Assembly (NCBI GenBank): GCA_035541655.1
Contig: DATKMY010000139.1
Span: forward strand, 1 to 40,060
Source of the DNA: CAIWHR01 sp035541655
GTDB lineage: Bacteria; Pseudomonadota; Gammaproteobacteria; Burkholderiales; Casimicrobiaceae
DNA: 40,060 nucleotides
Reading direction: 5' to 3'
The stretch's first letter is position 1. The number at the start of each line of letters is the position of its first letter. The position numbers and the translations under genes were made by a program. Shown piece after piece: positions 24,129 through 31,722 of this stretch. Below the pieces are notes generated by a model. It was not told where the DNA came from, searched no databases, and was given only the letters and a program-made list of their open reading frames with translations.

Positions 24129-24746
24129 CTACCTTTCCAGATCGGCCGGCGTATCGACGTCGCGAAGCGTCCCCGGATCGTCGACGTCGACGTGCGCGAG
24201 CTCGTCGGCGTACGCCGCGACGACCGACTTCGCGCCTTCGTCGCCGGCGAGCGCGGCGAGCTTTGCGTAGCACGCGGCCGAGAATCCGACCGGGTTGCCG
24301 CGCTTGCCGTCGTGGAACGGCGCCGCGACCGGCGCGCCGTCGGCGATCGCAACGGCGACGCGCGCGATCGTCGACGGGCGCACCCAGGGCATGTCGGCGA
24401 GCGCGACGAGCCACCCGCTCGCGTCGCGAGCGGCCTTCACGCCGCACGCGAGGCTCGCGCCCATCCCATCGGCGGCATTCGGACAGCGCACGATCTGCGC
24501 TCCCGCCGCCCCCAGCGCAGCGGCGAGCGCCGCGTCTCCGGGACGCACGACGGCGATCACCCTCGGCAACGCGGCGAGCAGGTGCCTACAGGCGACCACG
24601 CCGATGCACTCCGCACCGACGTCGGGAAACCCCGGAGGGCCGGCACTCCGCGTCGATCGCGCCTTCGCGAGCAGCTTGTCGCCGCCGAAGCGTGCGCCAG
24701 CCCCCGCGGCGAGCAAGATGCCGACGACGCGCGCCTGCGCGCTCAC
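24129..24746 (-). CDS. MobA/MocA-like nucleotidyltransferase
   Basis: 205 residues, GTG start at 24746. The N-terminus GILLAAGAGARFGGDKLLA is the nucleotide-binding signature of the molybdenum-cofactor cytidylyl/guanylyltransferase family. RVIAVVRPGD, LADMPWVRPSTIA (Mg-binding Asp) and RGNPVGFS follow in the usual order. Residues about 29-45 look like an insertion of about 11 residues (RSTRSAGPPGF) compared with relatives, where KLLA is soon followed by a DG..IGVV-type strand. The reading frame is open through it. The gene lies 37 bp after the livK-like gene, on the same strand. A MocA role in molybdoenzyme maturation is likely, but no molybdoenzyme gene is near. Confidence 0.85.
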   Translation of the reverse strand: MSAQARVVGILLAAGAGARFGGDKLLAKARSTRSAGPPGFPDVGAECIGVVACRHLLAALPRVIAVVRPGDAALAAALGAAGAQIVRCPNAADGMGASLACGVKAARDASGWLVALADMPWVRPSTIARVAVAIADGAPVAAPFHDGKRGNPVGFSAACYAKLAALAGDEGAKSVVAAYADELAHVDVDDPGTLRDVDTPADLER

Positions 24747-24783
24747 CGCGAAGCGCCGCGGCGATCGGCCGCGGCGGACCGCA

Positions 24784-25920
24784 TCACGACTTGACGACCT
24801 CCCACTTGCCGTCCTTAACGACGAAGATCGTCAGCAGGCCGTGCGTCAGGTCGCCGTGCGCATCGAACGCGATGTCGGCGGTGACGCCTTTGTAGTTGAT
24901 CTTCGCGAGCGCGGGCAGATACTTCGCCGGGTCGGTGGAGTTCGCGGCCTTCATCGCCGCGGCGATCACCATCACGCCGTCGTAGAAGTAAGGCGCGTAG
25001 AGGCCGATGTCCTGCCCGAAGCGTGCCTTGTACTTGTCGGCGAACGCCTTGCCGCCGGGACGCGAGAGGAGGTCGGCCCCCGGCGTCGAAGCGATCGCGC
25101 CCTCGGCGGCGGGACCCGCGAGCTCGATGAATTTCGCGGAGTTCATAGTCTCGCCGCCCATCAGCTTGACCTTGTCCATGCCGAGCTGCTTCATCTGCTT
25201 CGCCATCGGGCCGGCCTGCTGATCGTAGCCGCCGAAGAAGATCGCTTCGGGATTCGTCGCCTTGATCGCCGTGAGCACTGCGGCGAAGTCGACGGCCTTG
25301 TCGTTCGTGTGCTCGTGCTTGGTCACGGTTCCGCCCGAGGCTTTCACCGCCTTCGCGAACTCGTCGGCGAGACCCTGCCCGTACGCGGTCGCGTCGTCGA
25401 TCACGGCAAGGCGCTTCAGCTTGAGCGTCTTAACCGCGTATTCGCCCAGCGCCTTGCCCTGCTTGCCGTCGTCGGCCATCAGGCGGAACGCGGTCTTGTA
25501 GCCCTGCTGCGTGTACTTCACGTTGGTCGACACGGAGAGCTGCGGGATGCCGGCGTTCGAGTAGACCGACGACGCCGGAATCGTGACGCCGGAATTAAAG
25601 TGCGCGACCACGCCGCTCACCTTCGCGTCGACGAACTTCTGCGCCACGAGCGGCCCCATCTTCGGATCGGCCTGGTCGTCCTCGGCCATCAGCTCGAACT
25701 TGACGTCCTTGCCGCCGATCTTCGGCTTCTGCGCGTTCAACTCGTCGATCGCCATCTGCGCGCCGTTCTGGTTGTCCTTGCCGTAGTTGGCCTGTCCGCC
25801 GGTGAGCGGCGAAGCAAAGCCGATCTTGACGACGTCCTGGGCGAGCAGCGGCGGCGCCGAGATTGCGGCGACGACGCCAACGGCTGCAGCGAACAGCGTG
25901 ACGCGTGACAGCGGCTTCAT
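24784..25920 (-). CDS. Branched-chain amino-acid-type ABC transporter substrate-binding protein
   Basis: 378 residues. The Sec signal peptide is MKPLSRVTLFAAAVGVVAAI, with predicted cleavage after SAPPLLAQ. The mature start DVVKIGFASPLTGGQANYG matches the LivJ/LivK family, which carries leucine-type amino acids or related ligands to an inner-membrane permease. SNAGIPQLSVSTN and the periplasmic-binding two-lobe pattern follow. The start ATG 25920 has GGGAGGAC just upstream. No permease or ATPase genes (livHMGF) are in the window, so it is an orphan that may serve a transporter elsewhere. The ligand cannot be told from sequence. Confidence 0.93.
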   Translation of the reverse strand: MKPLSRVTLFAAAVGVVAAISAPPLLAQDVVKIGFASPLTGGQANYGKDNQNGAQMAIDELNAQKPKIGGKDVKFELMAEDDQADPKMGPLVAQKFVDAKVSGVVAHFNSGVTIPASSVYSNAGIPQLSVSTNVKYTQQGYKTAFRLMADDGKQGKALGEYAVKTLKLKRLAVIDDATAYGQGLADEFAKAVKASGGTVTKHEHTNDKAVDFAAVLTAIKATNPEAIFFGGYDQQAGPMAKQMKQLGMDKVKLMGGETMNSAKFIELAGPAAEGAIASTPGADLLSRPGGKAFADKYKARFGQDIGLYAPYFYDGVMVIAAAMKAANSTDPAKYLPALAKINYKGVTADIAFDAHGDLTHGLLTIFVVKDGKWEVVKS

Positions 25921-25988
25921 GTAGTCCTCCCGGGTGGAATTCGGAGTGATGGCACAATGGGACCAACCGGCCCCTGCACGGGGTGCCG

Positions 25989-25994
25989 AGTCTA
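25989..25994 (-). promoter_or_regulatory. Possible -10 box (TAGACT) for the livK-like gene
   Basis: TAGACT on the minus strand, 68 nt before ATG 25920, in the 99-bp gap after dnaJ. No -35 match is evident. Confidence 0.25.
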
Positions 25995-26019
25995 CTCTCT
26001 TCGGGGGCAGGAACGCCGG

Positions 26020-27156
26020 CTACGGCGCGAAAAAATCGCGGACCTTGTCCATGAAGGACTTCGCGCGCGGGTTGTGCGCGCCGGGGTCGCGCTCGCTGAT
26101 CTCCTCGAACTCGCGCAGGAGGTCCTTCTGCCGCGCCGTCAGCTTCACGGGCGTCTCCACGGCGACGTGGCAGTAGAGGTCGCCGGTCACCGAGGCGCGC
26201 ACCGGCCGGATCCCCTTGTTGCGCAACCGAAACACCTGGCCGGTCTGCGTCTCCGGCGGAACCTTGACCTTCGCGTGGCCGTCGAGCGTCGGAATCTCGA
26301 TCTCCCCGCCGAGCGCGGCCTTGGCAAAGCTGATCGGCATCTCGCAATGGAGGTCCGCGCCTTCACGCTGAAATACCGCGTGCGGCTTCAGGTTGACCAC
26401 CACGTAGAGATCGCCCGCGGGGCCGCCGTTCATCCCCGCTTCGCCTTCGCCGGAGAGCCGGATCCTGTCGTCCTGGTCGACGCCTGCCGGTATTTTCACC
26501 GACAGAGTCTTGTGCTTCTTCACGCGACCCGCACCGTGGCACGCCGCGCACGGGTCGGCGATCACTTTGCCGCTGCCGTGGCACGTAGGGCAGGTCTGCT
26601 GGATCGAGAAGAACCCCTGCGAGACGCGCACTTCGCCGCGGCCGTGACAGGTTCCGCATTGTTTCGGCTGCGTACCCGCCTTCGCGCCGCTGCCGTGGCA
26701 GGTCTCGCAGGGCTCGAGCGTCGGGATGCGGATCTTCGCTTCGGTGCCGCGCGCGGCGTCTTCGAGCGCGAGCTCGAGGTTGTAGCGCAGATCGGCGCCG
26801 CGATAGACGCCGTTGCCGCGGCCTCCGCGCTGCGCGCCGAAGATCTCGCCGAAGATGTCGCCGAACGCGTCGGCGAACCCGCCAAAGCCCTCGGCTCCGC
26901 GCGCACCGGCGGCGCCGAAGCCCATCGAGGGATCGACGCCGGCGTGGCCGAACTGATCGTAGGCGGCGCGCTTCTTGGCGTCGGTCAGTACCTCGTAGGC
27001 TTCCTTCGCTTCCTTGAATTTTTCCTCGGCGGCCTTGTCGTCCGGATTGCGGTCCGGATGATGCTTCATCGCGAGGCGCCGGTATGCCTTCCTGATTTCT
27101 TCTTCGGATGCTTCGCGTTTGACTCCGAGCACCGCGTAGTAGTCGCGCTTCGCCAT
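26020..27156 (-). CDS. dnaJ: Chaperone protein DnaJ (Hsp40)
   Basis: 378 residues, the normal class I DnaJ. It delivers unfolded proteins to DnaK and stimulates its ATPase. The J domain (1-70) has His-Pro-Asp at 33-35. A Gly/Phe-rich segment (about 72-120) follows. The zinc domain has four CxxCxGxG repeats: CETCHGSG, CGTCHGRG, CPTCHGSG and CAACHGAG. The C-terminal substrate domain and the DFFAP end are typical. ATG 27156 has a weak AGGA before it. It follows dnaK by 139 bp and shows no promoter of its own, so it is probably co-transcribed. Confidence 0.98.
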   Translation of the reverse strand: MAKRDYYAVLGVKREASEEEIRKAYRRLAMKHHPDRNPDDKAAEEKFKEAKEAYEVLTDAKKRAAYDQFGHAGVDPSMGFGAAGARGAEGFGGFADAFGDIFGEIFGAQRGGRGNGVYRGADLRYNLELALEDAARGTEAKIRIPTLEPCETCHGSGAKAGTQPKQCGTCHGRGEVRVSQGFFSIQQTCPTCHGSGKVIADPCAACHGAGRVKKHKTLSVKIPAGVDQDDRIRLSGEGEAGMNGGPAGDLYVVVNLKPHAVFQREGADLHCEMPISFAKAALGGEIEIPTLDGHAKVKVPPETQTGQVFRLRNKGIRPVRASVTGDLYCHVAVETPVKLTARQKDLLREFEEISERDPGAHNPRAKSFMDKVRDFFAP

Positions 27157-27211
27157 CGATCCTGTTCCCTGCTGCCGGGCTTACGCCGCGTCCCCTCGAT
27201 CTCAACACGAG

Positions 27212-27287
27212 CGGCCGGAACGGGCAGGCACCAAGCAGCGCACGCCAATTCCGGCCGGTTGATTCAACGCGCGGGCACGAACCCGCG
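27212..27287 (-). repeat. Two hairpins in the dnaK-dnaJ gap
   Basis: Perfect 6-bp hairpin with arms 27270-27275 and 27282-27287 (6-nt loop), and a 9-bp pair 27212-27220 with 27249-27257 (28-nt loop). No T-run on the minus strand, so read-through into dnaJ is expected. They could act in mRNA processing or attenuation. Confidence 0.38.
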
Positions 27288-27295
27288 GCACCGCG

Positions 27296-29227
27296 CTACT
27301 TCTTGTCGTCGACCTCGGTGTACTCCGCGTCGACGACCTTCTCGTCCTTCTTCGCCTCGCTGCCGCTCGCTTGCGCCCCCTGAGCTCCTTGCTGCGCCTT
27401 TTGCGATTCGGCGTACATGACCTCGCCGAGTTTCTGCGCGGCCTTGCCCAGCGATTCCGCCTTCGCCTCGAGCGCTTCCTTGCCCGCGTCCTTGTCCTTC
27501 ACCAGCGCTTCGGCGTCCTTGAGGGCGGCCTCGATCTTCGCCTTTTCTTCGGCGCCGACCTTCTCGCCATACTCTCCAACCGATTTCCTGACGCTGTGCA
27601 CCAGCGCGTCCAGCGAATTCCGTGCCTGTACGACCTCGACCTGCTTGCGGTCGTCGTCGGCGTGCGACTCGGCGTCCTTCATCATCCGCTGGATCTCGTC
27701 CTCGGTGAGCCCCGAGCTCGCCTTGATCTTGATCTGATTGGCCTTGCCGGTCGCCTTGTCCTTCGCCGACACGTGCAGGATCCCGTTCGCGTCGATGTCG
27801 AACGTGACCTCGATCTGCGGCATGCCTCGCGGCGCCGGCGGGATTCCCTCGAGGTTGAACTGCCCGAGGCTCTTGTTGCCGGACGCGACGTCGCGCTCGC
27901 CCTGTAGCACGTGGATCGTCACCGCGCTCTGGTTGTCGTCGGCTGTCGAGAAGACCTGTTGCGCCTTCGTCGGTATGGTCGTGTTCTTCTGGATGAGCTT
28001 CGTCATCACGCCGCCCAGCGTCTCGATGCCCAGCGAAAGCGGCGTCACGTCGAGGAGCAGCACGTCCTTCACTTCGCCCTTGAGCACGCCGCCCTGGATC
28101 GCAGCGCCCACGGCGACCGCCTCGTCCGGGTTCACGTCCTTGCGCGGCTCCTTGCCGAAGATCGCCTTCACCGTTTCCTGGACCTTGGGCATCCGCGTCA
28201 TGCCGCCGACGAGAATCACGTCCGAGATGTCGGAGAGCGAAACTCCGGCGTCCTTGATCGCGATCCGGCAGGGCTCGACGGTACGCTCGATCAGGTCCTC
28301 GACCAGCGACTCGAGCTTGGCGCGCGTGATGCGCATCGACAGGTGCTTCGGGCCCGACTGGTCCGCGGTGATGTACGGCAGGTTGATGTCGGTCTGCTGC
28401 GACGACGACAGCTCGATCTTCGCCTTCTCCGCGGCTTCCTTCAGCCGCTGCAGCGCGAGCACGTCGTTCTTGAGGTCGACCCCCTGCTCCTTCTTGAACT
28501 CGGTCACGAGGTAGTCGATCACCCGCTGGTCGAAGTCCTCGCCGCCGAGGAACGTGTCGCCGTTCGTGGACAGCACTTCGAACTGATGCTCGCGCTCGAT
28601 CTCGGCGATTTCGATGATCGAGATGTCGAACGTGCCGCCGCCCAGGTCGTAGACGGCGATCTTGCGATCGCCCTCCTTCTTGTCCATGCCGAAGGCCAGC
28701 GCGGCCGCGGTCGGCTCGTTGATGATCCGCTTGACCTCGAGCCCGGCGATCTTGCCGGCGTCCTTGGTCGCCTGGCGCTGCGAGTCGTTGAAGTACGCGG
28801 GCACCGTGATCACGGCCTCGGTGACTTCCTCGCCGAGGTAGTCCTCGGCCGTCTTCTTCATCTTGCGCAGAATTTCCGCCGACACCTGCGACGGCGCGAT
28901 CCGCTTGCCGCGGATATCGACCCAGGCGTCGCCGTTGTCGTGCTTGACGATCTTGTACGGCATGAGGCCGATGTCCTTCTGCACTTCCTTTTCCTCGAAC
29001 CGGCGGCCGATCAGGCGCTTCACCGCGAAGATCGTGTTCTTCGCGTTGGTGATCGCCTGGCGCTTGGCCGACGCTCCGACGAGGATCTCGTTGTCCTCGA
29101 GATACGCGACGACCGAAGGCGTCGTCCGCGCGCCCTCGGAATTCTCGATGACCTTCGGCTGGCCGCTCTCCATGATGGCGACGCAGCTGTTCGTCGTGCC
29201 GAGGTCGATGCCGATGATCTTGCCCAT
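27296..29227 (-). CDS. dnaK: Chaperone protein DnaK (Hsp70)
   Basis: 643 residues, the usual length. An ATP-driven chaperone for unfolded proteins, working with DnaJ and GrpE in the cytoplasm. The N-terminus GIDLGTTNSCVAIM carries the phosphate-1 loop. ATPase signatures IAVYDLGGGTFDISI and VILVGGMTRMPKV follow. The interdomain linker VLLLDVTPLSLG and the substrate domain (about 390-610) are intact, and the tail ends in the acidic VDAEYTEVDDKK. ATG 29227 has a perfect GGAGGTGA site. A sigma-32-like promoter lies 43-70 bp upstream. Confidence 0.99.
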   Translation of the reverse strand: MGKIIGIDLGTTNSCVAIMESGQPKVIENSEGARTTPSVVAYLEDNEILVGASAKRQAITNAKNTIFAVKRLIGRRFEEKEVQKDIGLMPYKIVKHDNGDAWVDIRGKRIAPSQVSAEILRKMKKTAEDYLGEEVTEAVITVPAYFNDSQRQATKDAGKIAGLEVKRIINEPTAAALAFGMDKKEGDRKIAVYDLGGGTFDISIIEIAEIEREHQFEVLSTNGDTFLGGEDFDQRVIDYLVTEFKKEQGVDLKNDVLALQRLKEAAEKAKIELSSSQQTDINLPYITADQSGPKHLSMRITRAKLESLVEDLIERTVEPCRIAIKDAGVSLSDISDVILVGGMTRMPKVQETVKAIFGKEPRKDVNPDEAVAVGAAIQGGVLKGEVKDVLLLDVTPLSLGIETLGGVMTKLIQKNTTIPTKAQQVFSTADDNQSAVTIHVLQGERDVASGNKSLGQFNLEGIPPAPRGMPQIEVTFDIDANGILHVSAKDKATGKANQIKIKASSGLTEDEIQRMMKDAESHADDDRKQVEVVQARNSLDALVHSVRKSVGEYGEKVGAEEKAKIEAALKDAEALVKDKDAGKEALEAKAESLGKAAQKLGEVMYAESQKAQQGAQGAQASGSEAKKDEKVVDAEYTEVDDKK

Positions 29228-29269
29228 TGCTCTGTCACCTCCGGTGCTTGGATGGATTGTTCAGCCTGC

Positions 29270-29297
29270 AGATGGGGTTTTCGGCCGCCCAAACAAG
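29270..29297 (-). promoter_or_regulatory. Sigma-32-like promoter for dnaK
   Basis: On the minus strand: -35 CTTGTTT (29291-29297), 13-bp spacer, -10 CCCCATCT (29270-29277). The -10 fits the heat-shock consensus CCCCATNT in full; the -35 has the CTTG half of CTTGAAA. It lies 42 bp upstream of the dnaK start in the grpE-dnaK gap. Confidence 0.65.
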
Positions 29298-29347
29298 CCG
29301 CCGCCCCCGGACTTCGCCTCGCGGGCGCGCGAAGCGCCCCGGATCGG

Positions 29348-29947
29348 TCATCGCCCGCCGTCCTTCGGCTTGGAAACCGCGACCAGCGCGGGACGCAGCA
29401 CGCGGTCGTTGAGCAGGTAGCCCTTCTGGAAGACCTGGACGACGGTATTCGGCGGCTCGCCGCTCTCGACCATCGCCATCGCCTGATGCCTGTGGGGGTC
29501 GAACTTGTGGCCGGCGGCGTCGATTTCGACGATGCGCGACTTCTCGAACGCGGCGTTGAGTTGCTTCAGCGTGAGGTCGACGCCCGCGGAGAGCGCATCG
29601 GCCGACGAACCCTTGGCCGAGAGCGCCGACTCGAGCGCGTCCTTGACCGGGAGCAGCTCTGTCGCGAAGCGCTCGAGCGCAAATTTGTGTGCCTTGGCGA
29701 CGTCGGCCGCCGCTTGCTTGCGGATGTTGTCGATATCGGCGCGGGCGCGCAGCCATGCTTCGCGCAGCTCGGCCGCCTCGGCTTCCACCTTCTGCAGGAG
29801 CGCCGCGATGTCGGGAGCGGGGTCGGCAGGCTGGGCTCCGGGAACGGTGTCGGCAGCGGACTTCTCGCCTTTGTCCAGCGGCACCGGCGGGTTATCGGGG
29901 CCCCCCGAGGCACGGGCGGCGGGATCGGCTTCGTGCTGCATCGGCAT
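29348..29947 (-). CDS. grpE: Nucleotide exchange factor GrpE
   Basis: 199 residues from ATG 29947, which has GGAGAG 3-8 nt upstream; a longer frame starts at 30028 but runs through the sigma-32 promoter. GrpE releases ADP from DnaK. A variable acidic/Pro-rich N-terminus (1-45) is followed by the long coiled coil (about 45-85), including RADIDNIRKQAA. The DnaK-binding beta domain has the family hallmark HQAMAMVESGEPPNTVVQV then FQKGYLLNDRVLRPALVAVS. It is first in grpE-dnaK-dnaJ and its promoter is heat-shock-like. Confidence 0.97.
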   Translation of the reverse strand: MPMQHEADPAARASGGPDNPPVPLDKGEKSAADTVPGAQPADPAPDIAALLQKVEAEAAELREAWLRARADIDNIRKQAAADVAKAHKFALERFATELLPVKDALESALSAKGSSADALSAGVDLTLKQLNAAFEKSRIVEIDAAGHKFDPHRHQAMAMVESGEPPNTVVQVFQKGYLLNDRVLRPALVAVSKPKDGGR

Positions 29948-30001
29948 CGACTCTCCGTCAAACAAATTATCCCCACGGTCCCCTTCCAAGGACCAGCGTG
30001 G

Positions 30002-30028
30002 ACTTGGGGTCGAATCGCGGCTTTTCAA
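30002..30028 (-). promoter_or_regulatory. Sigma-32-like promoter for grpE
   Basis: On the minus strand: -35 TTGAAA (30023-30028), 13-bp spacer, -10 CCCCAAGT (30002-30009), close to the heat-shock consensus TTGAAA-N13-CCCCATNT. It lies between the hemH stop and grpE, with a leader of about 45-50 nt. Confidence 0.7.
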
Positions 30029-30084
30029 TCGAAACCCCTACATGGTTGGGGTCGGTGGCCCTCCTCCGCGGAAGCGACCTAAAT

Positions 30085-31209
30085 CTATCTAATCAATCTC
30101 TTTTCTATGCCTTTTGCACGCATCTTCGTCGATTCACGAGCAGCCGAGTCCGGGGGTGCCGCGAGCCATCCCTCGAGGTTGGCGATCAGAAGGTCGACGA
30201 GCGCCGCGATCCAGGCCGGATGCTCGTTCAGGCAGGGGATCGCATGGAACTCGCGGCCGCCCGCACCGAGAAAGCGCTGTTTGCACCAGATCCCGATCTC
30301 CTCGAGGGTTTCCAGGCAGTCGGCAACGAAGCCGGGACAGACGACGTCGACGCGCCCGACCCCTTCCTTCGCGAGCCGCGCCAGCGCGTCCACCGTGTAG
30401 GGCTTAAGCCACTCGGCCGCCCCAAAGCGGGACTGGAATGTGACGACGTACTGCTTCGGTTCGAGTCCGAGCTCGGCCGCGAGCAGCCGGCCGGTCTTCT
30501 GGCAATGGCAGTGGTAGGGGTCGCCGAGATCGAGCGAGCGGCGCGGGAGACCGTGGAAGCTCATGACCAGCATGTCCGGTCGGCCGTTGCGCACCCAATG
30601 GTCGTTCACGCTGCGGGCCAAAGCCCGGATGTAGCCCGGATCGTCGTGGAAGGCGTCGATCGTCCGCAGCGCCGGCACTCGGCGCAGCCGCATCGCGTGC
30701 CGGAATGCGGCGTCGAGGGCCGACCCGGTTGCGGCCGACGAGTACTGGGGGAAGAGCGGCGCCACCAGGATCCGGTCGCAGCCCGCGGCCTTCAACTTGT
30801 CGAGACCCGCGGCAACTGCCGGATTGCCATAGCGCATGCCGATCTCGACTGCGGCGAGGTCGGCCGGCAGGCCGCGCTCCTTCATCTTCTGCCCGAGATG
30901 GCCCATGACGAGCGTTCGCTGCTTCTCGCTGTGGAGCAGCAGCGGCGAGCCTTCGCTCTTCCAGATCATCGCGTACTTCTTGGCGGAGCGCCCTGGCCGG
31001 ATGCGCAGCACGACGGCGTGCAGCAACGGCCGCCAGAGCAGCGACGGGATCTCGACGACGCGCCGATCGGCGAGAAACTCGGCCAGAAATCGCCGTACCG
31101 CCGACGCCGTGGGCGCGTCCGGCGTGCCGAGATTCACCAGCAGCACGCCGACGTGGGTCTGCCGATCGTGCTGGAAATCCGGCTCGGGGAGGAAAGGGGC
31201 CACGTGCAC
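30085..31209 (-). CDS. hemH: Ferrochelatase
   Basis: 374 residues. Inserts ferrous iron into protoporphyrin IX, the last step of heme synthesis, at the inner face of the membrane. VGVLLVNLGTPDAP near the N-terminus is typical. The catalytic histidine is in MSFHGLPRRSLDLGDPYHC, and the conserved acidic residues in the C-terminal FVADCLETLEEI motif are present. QSRFGAAEWLKPYT is the family's signature block. GTG 31209 gives a short leader with no clear ribosome-binding site; GTG 31203 is an alternative. It follows the NTF2-like gene by 18 bp, so it is likely in the hrcA transcript. Confidence 0.96.
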   Translation of the reverse strand: MHVAPFLPEPDFQHDRQTHVGVLLVNLGTPDAPTASAVRRFLAEFLADRRVVEIPSLLWRPLLHAVVLRIRPGRSAKKYAMIWKSEGSPLLLHSEKQRTLVMGHLGQKMKERGLPADLAAVEIGMRYGNPAVAAGLDKLKAAGCDRILVAPLFPQYSSAATGSALDAAFRHAMRLRRVPALRTIDAFHDDPGYIRALARSVNDHWVRNGRPDMLVMSFHGLPRRSLDLGDPYHCHCQKTGRLLAAELGLEPKQYVVTFQSRFGAAEWLKPYTVDALARLAKEGVGRVDVVCPGFVADCLETLEEIGIWCKQRFLGAGGREFHAIPCLNEHPAWIAALVDLLIANLEGWLAAPPDSAARESTKMRAKGIEKRLIR

Positions 31210-31227
31210 GTCCGGCTTGTGACGGCG

Positions 31228-31722
31228 TCAGCCGCGCTCGATCCGGCTCGCTCGCCACTCGGCGAGCGCTTTCGCGGCGTGCGCACGCGCAGCTCTCTGG
31301 ACGGGAGGCAGCCAGCCGAGCAGCGCGCCCTTCCATCCCAGCGCCTGGCGCAGCCATTCGCGCAAATCGAAGCGGTCGTCGTGCCGCACGATACGCCCGT
31401 CGCGAAACTCGAAGCGCGCGTCGATCCGATTGACGACGCGAGAGCCCGTCGCCGAAAACGTGTACGTCGCGATCCAGTGCGCACCGCCCGTCGCGCCGTC
31501 CGCCGCGATGTCGGACGCCACCACTGCGAGGTCTTTGCCGCGCGCGCACAGCATCTGCCACATCGCGGCCACGCCTCCGGCGTCGAGCGAGCCGAATACC
31601 GGATCGGAGAACGTGGCGTCGGGCGCGTAGCAGGCGATCATGGTCGCGGCGTCGCGCCTGCCCAGCGCGTCGTAGAAGCGCGCGATCAGCGTCGCGTTCG
31701 GATGCGGCGCCGCGCCCGCCAT
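31228..31722 (-). CDS. NTF2/SnoaL-like protein of unknown function
   Basis: 164 residues from ATG 31722, which overlaps the hrcA stop by one base (TGATG). The N-terminal half is a SnoaL-like NTF2 fold: LIARFYDALGRRDAATMIAC then YAPDATFSDPVFGSL, with later strands WIATYTFSATGSRVVNRID and RFEFRDGRIVRHDDRFD. The C-terminus is an amphipathic helix (REWLRQALGWKGALLGWLP). Such folds bind small hydrophobic ligands or act as isomerase-like enzymes. No active site can be assigned. Translational coupling to hrcA and closeness to hemH suggest a role tied to stress or heme, but this is only context. Confidence 0.85.
   Translation of the reverse strand: MAGAAPHPNATLIARFYDALGRRDAATMIACYAPDATFSDPVFGSLDAGGVAAMWQMLCARGKDLAVVASDIAADGATGGAHWIATYTFSATGSRVVNRIDARFEFRDGRIVRHDDRFDLREWLRQALGWKGALLGWLPPVQRAARAHAAKALAEWRASRIERG

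Noticed and set aside
21262..24447. Minus-strand open frame of 1061 codons opposite the GGDEF-EAL gene
   Set aside because: Antisense shadow of a well-supported gene; composition is low-complexity Arg/Asp/Gly and no domain is recognisable.
24620..24700. Frameshift in the MobA/MocA-like gene
   Set aside because: Neither other frame restores family sequence, and the frame resumes with family motifs on both sides, so an in-frame insertion is simpler.
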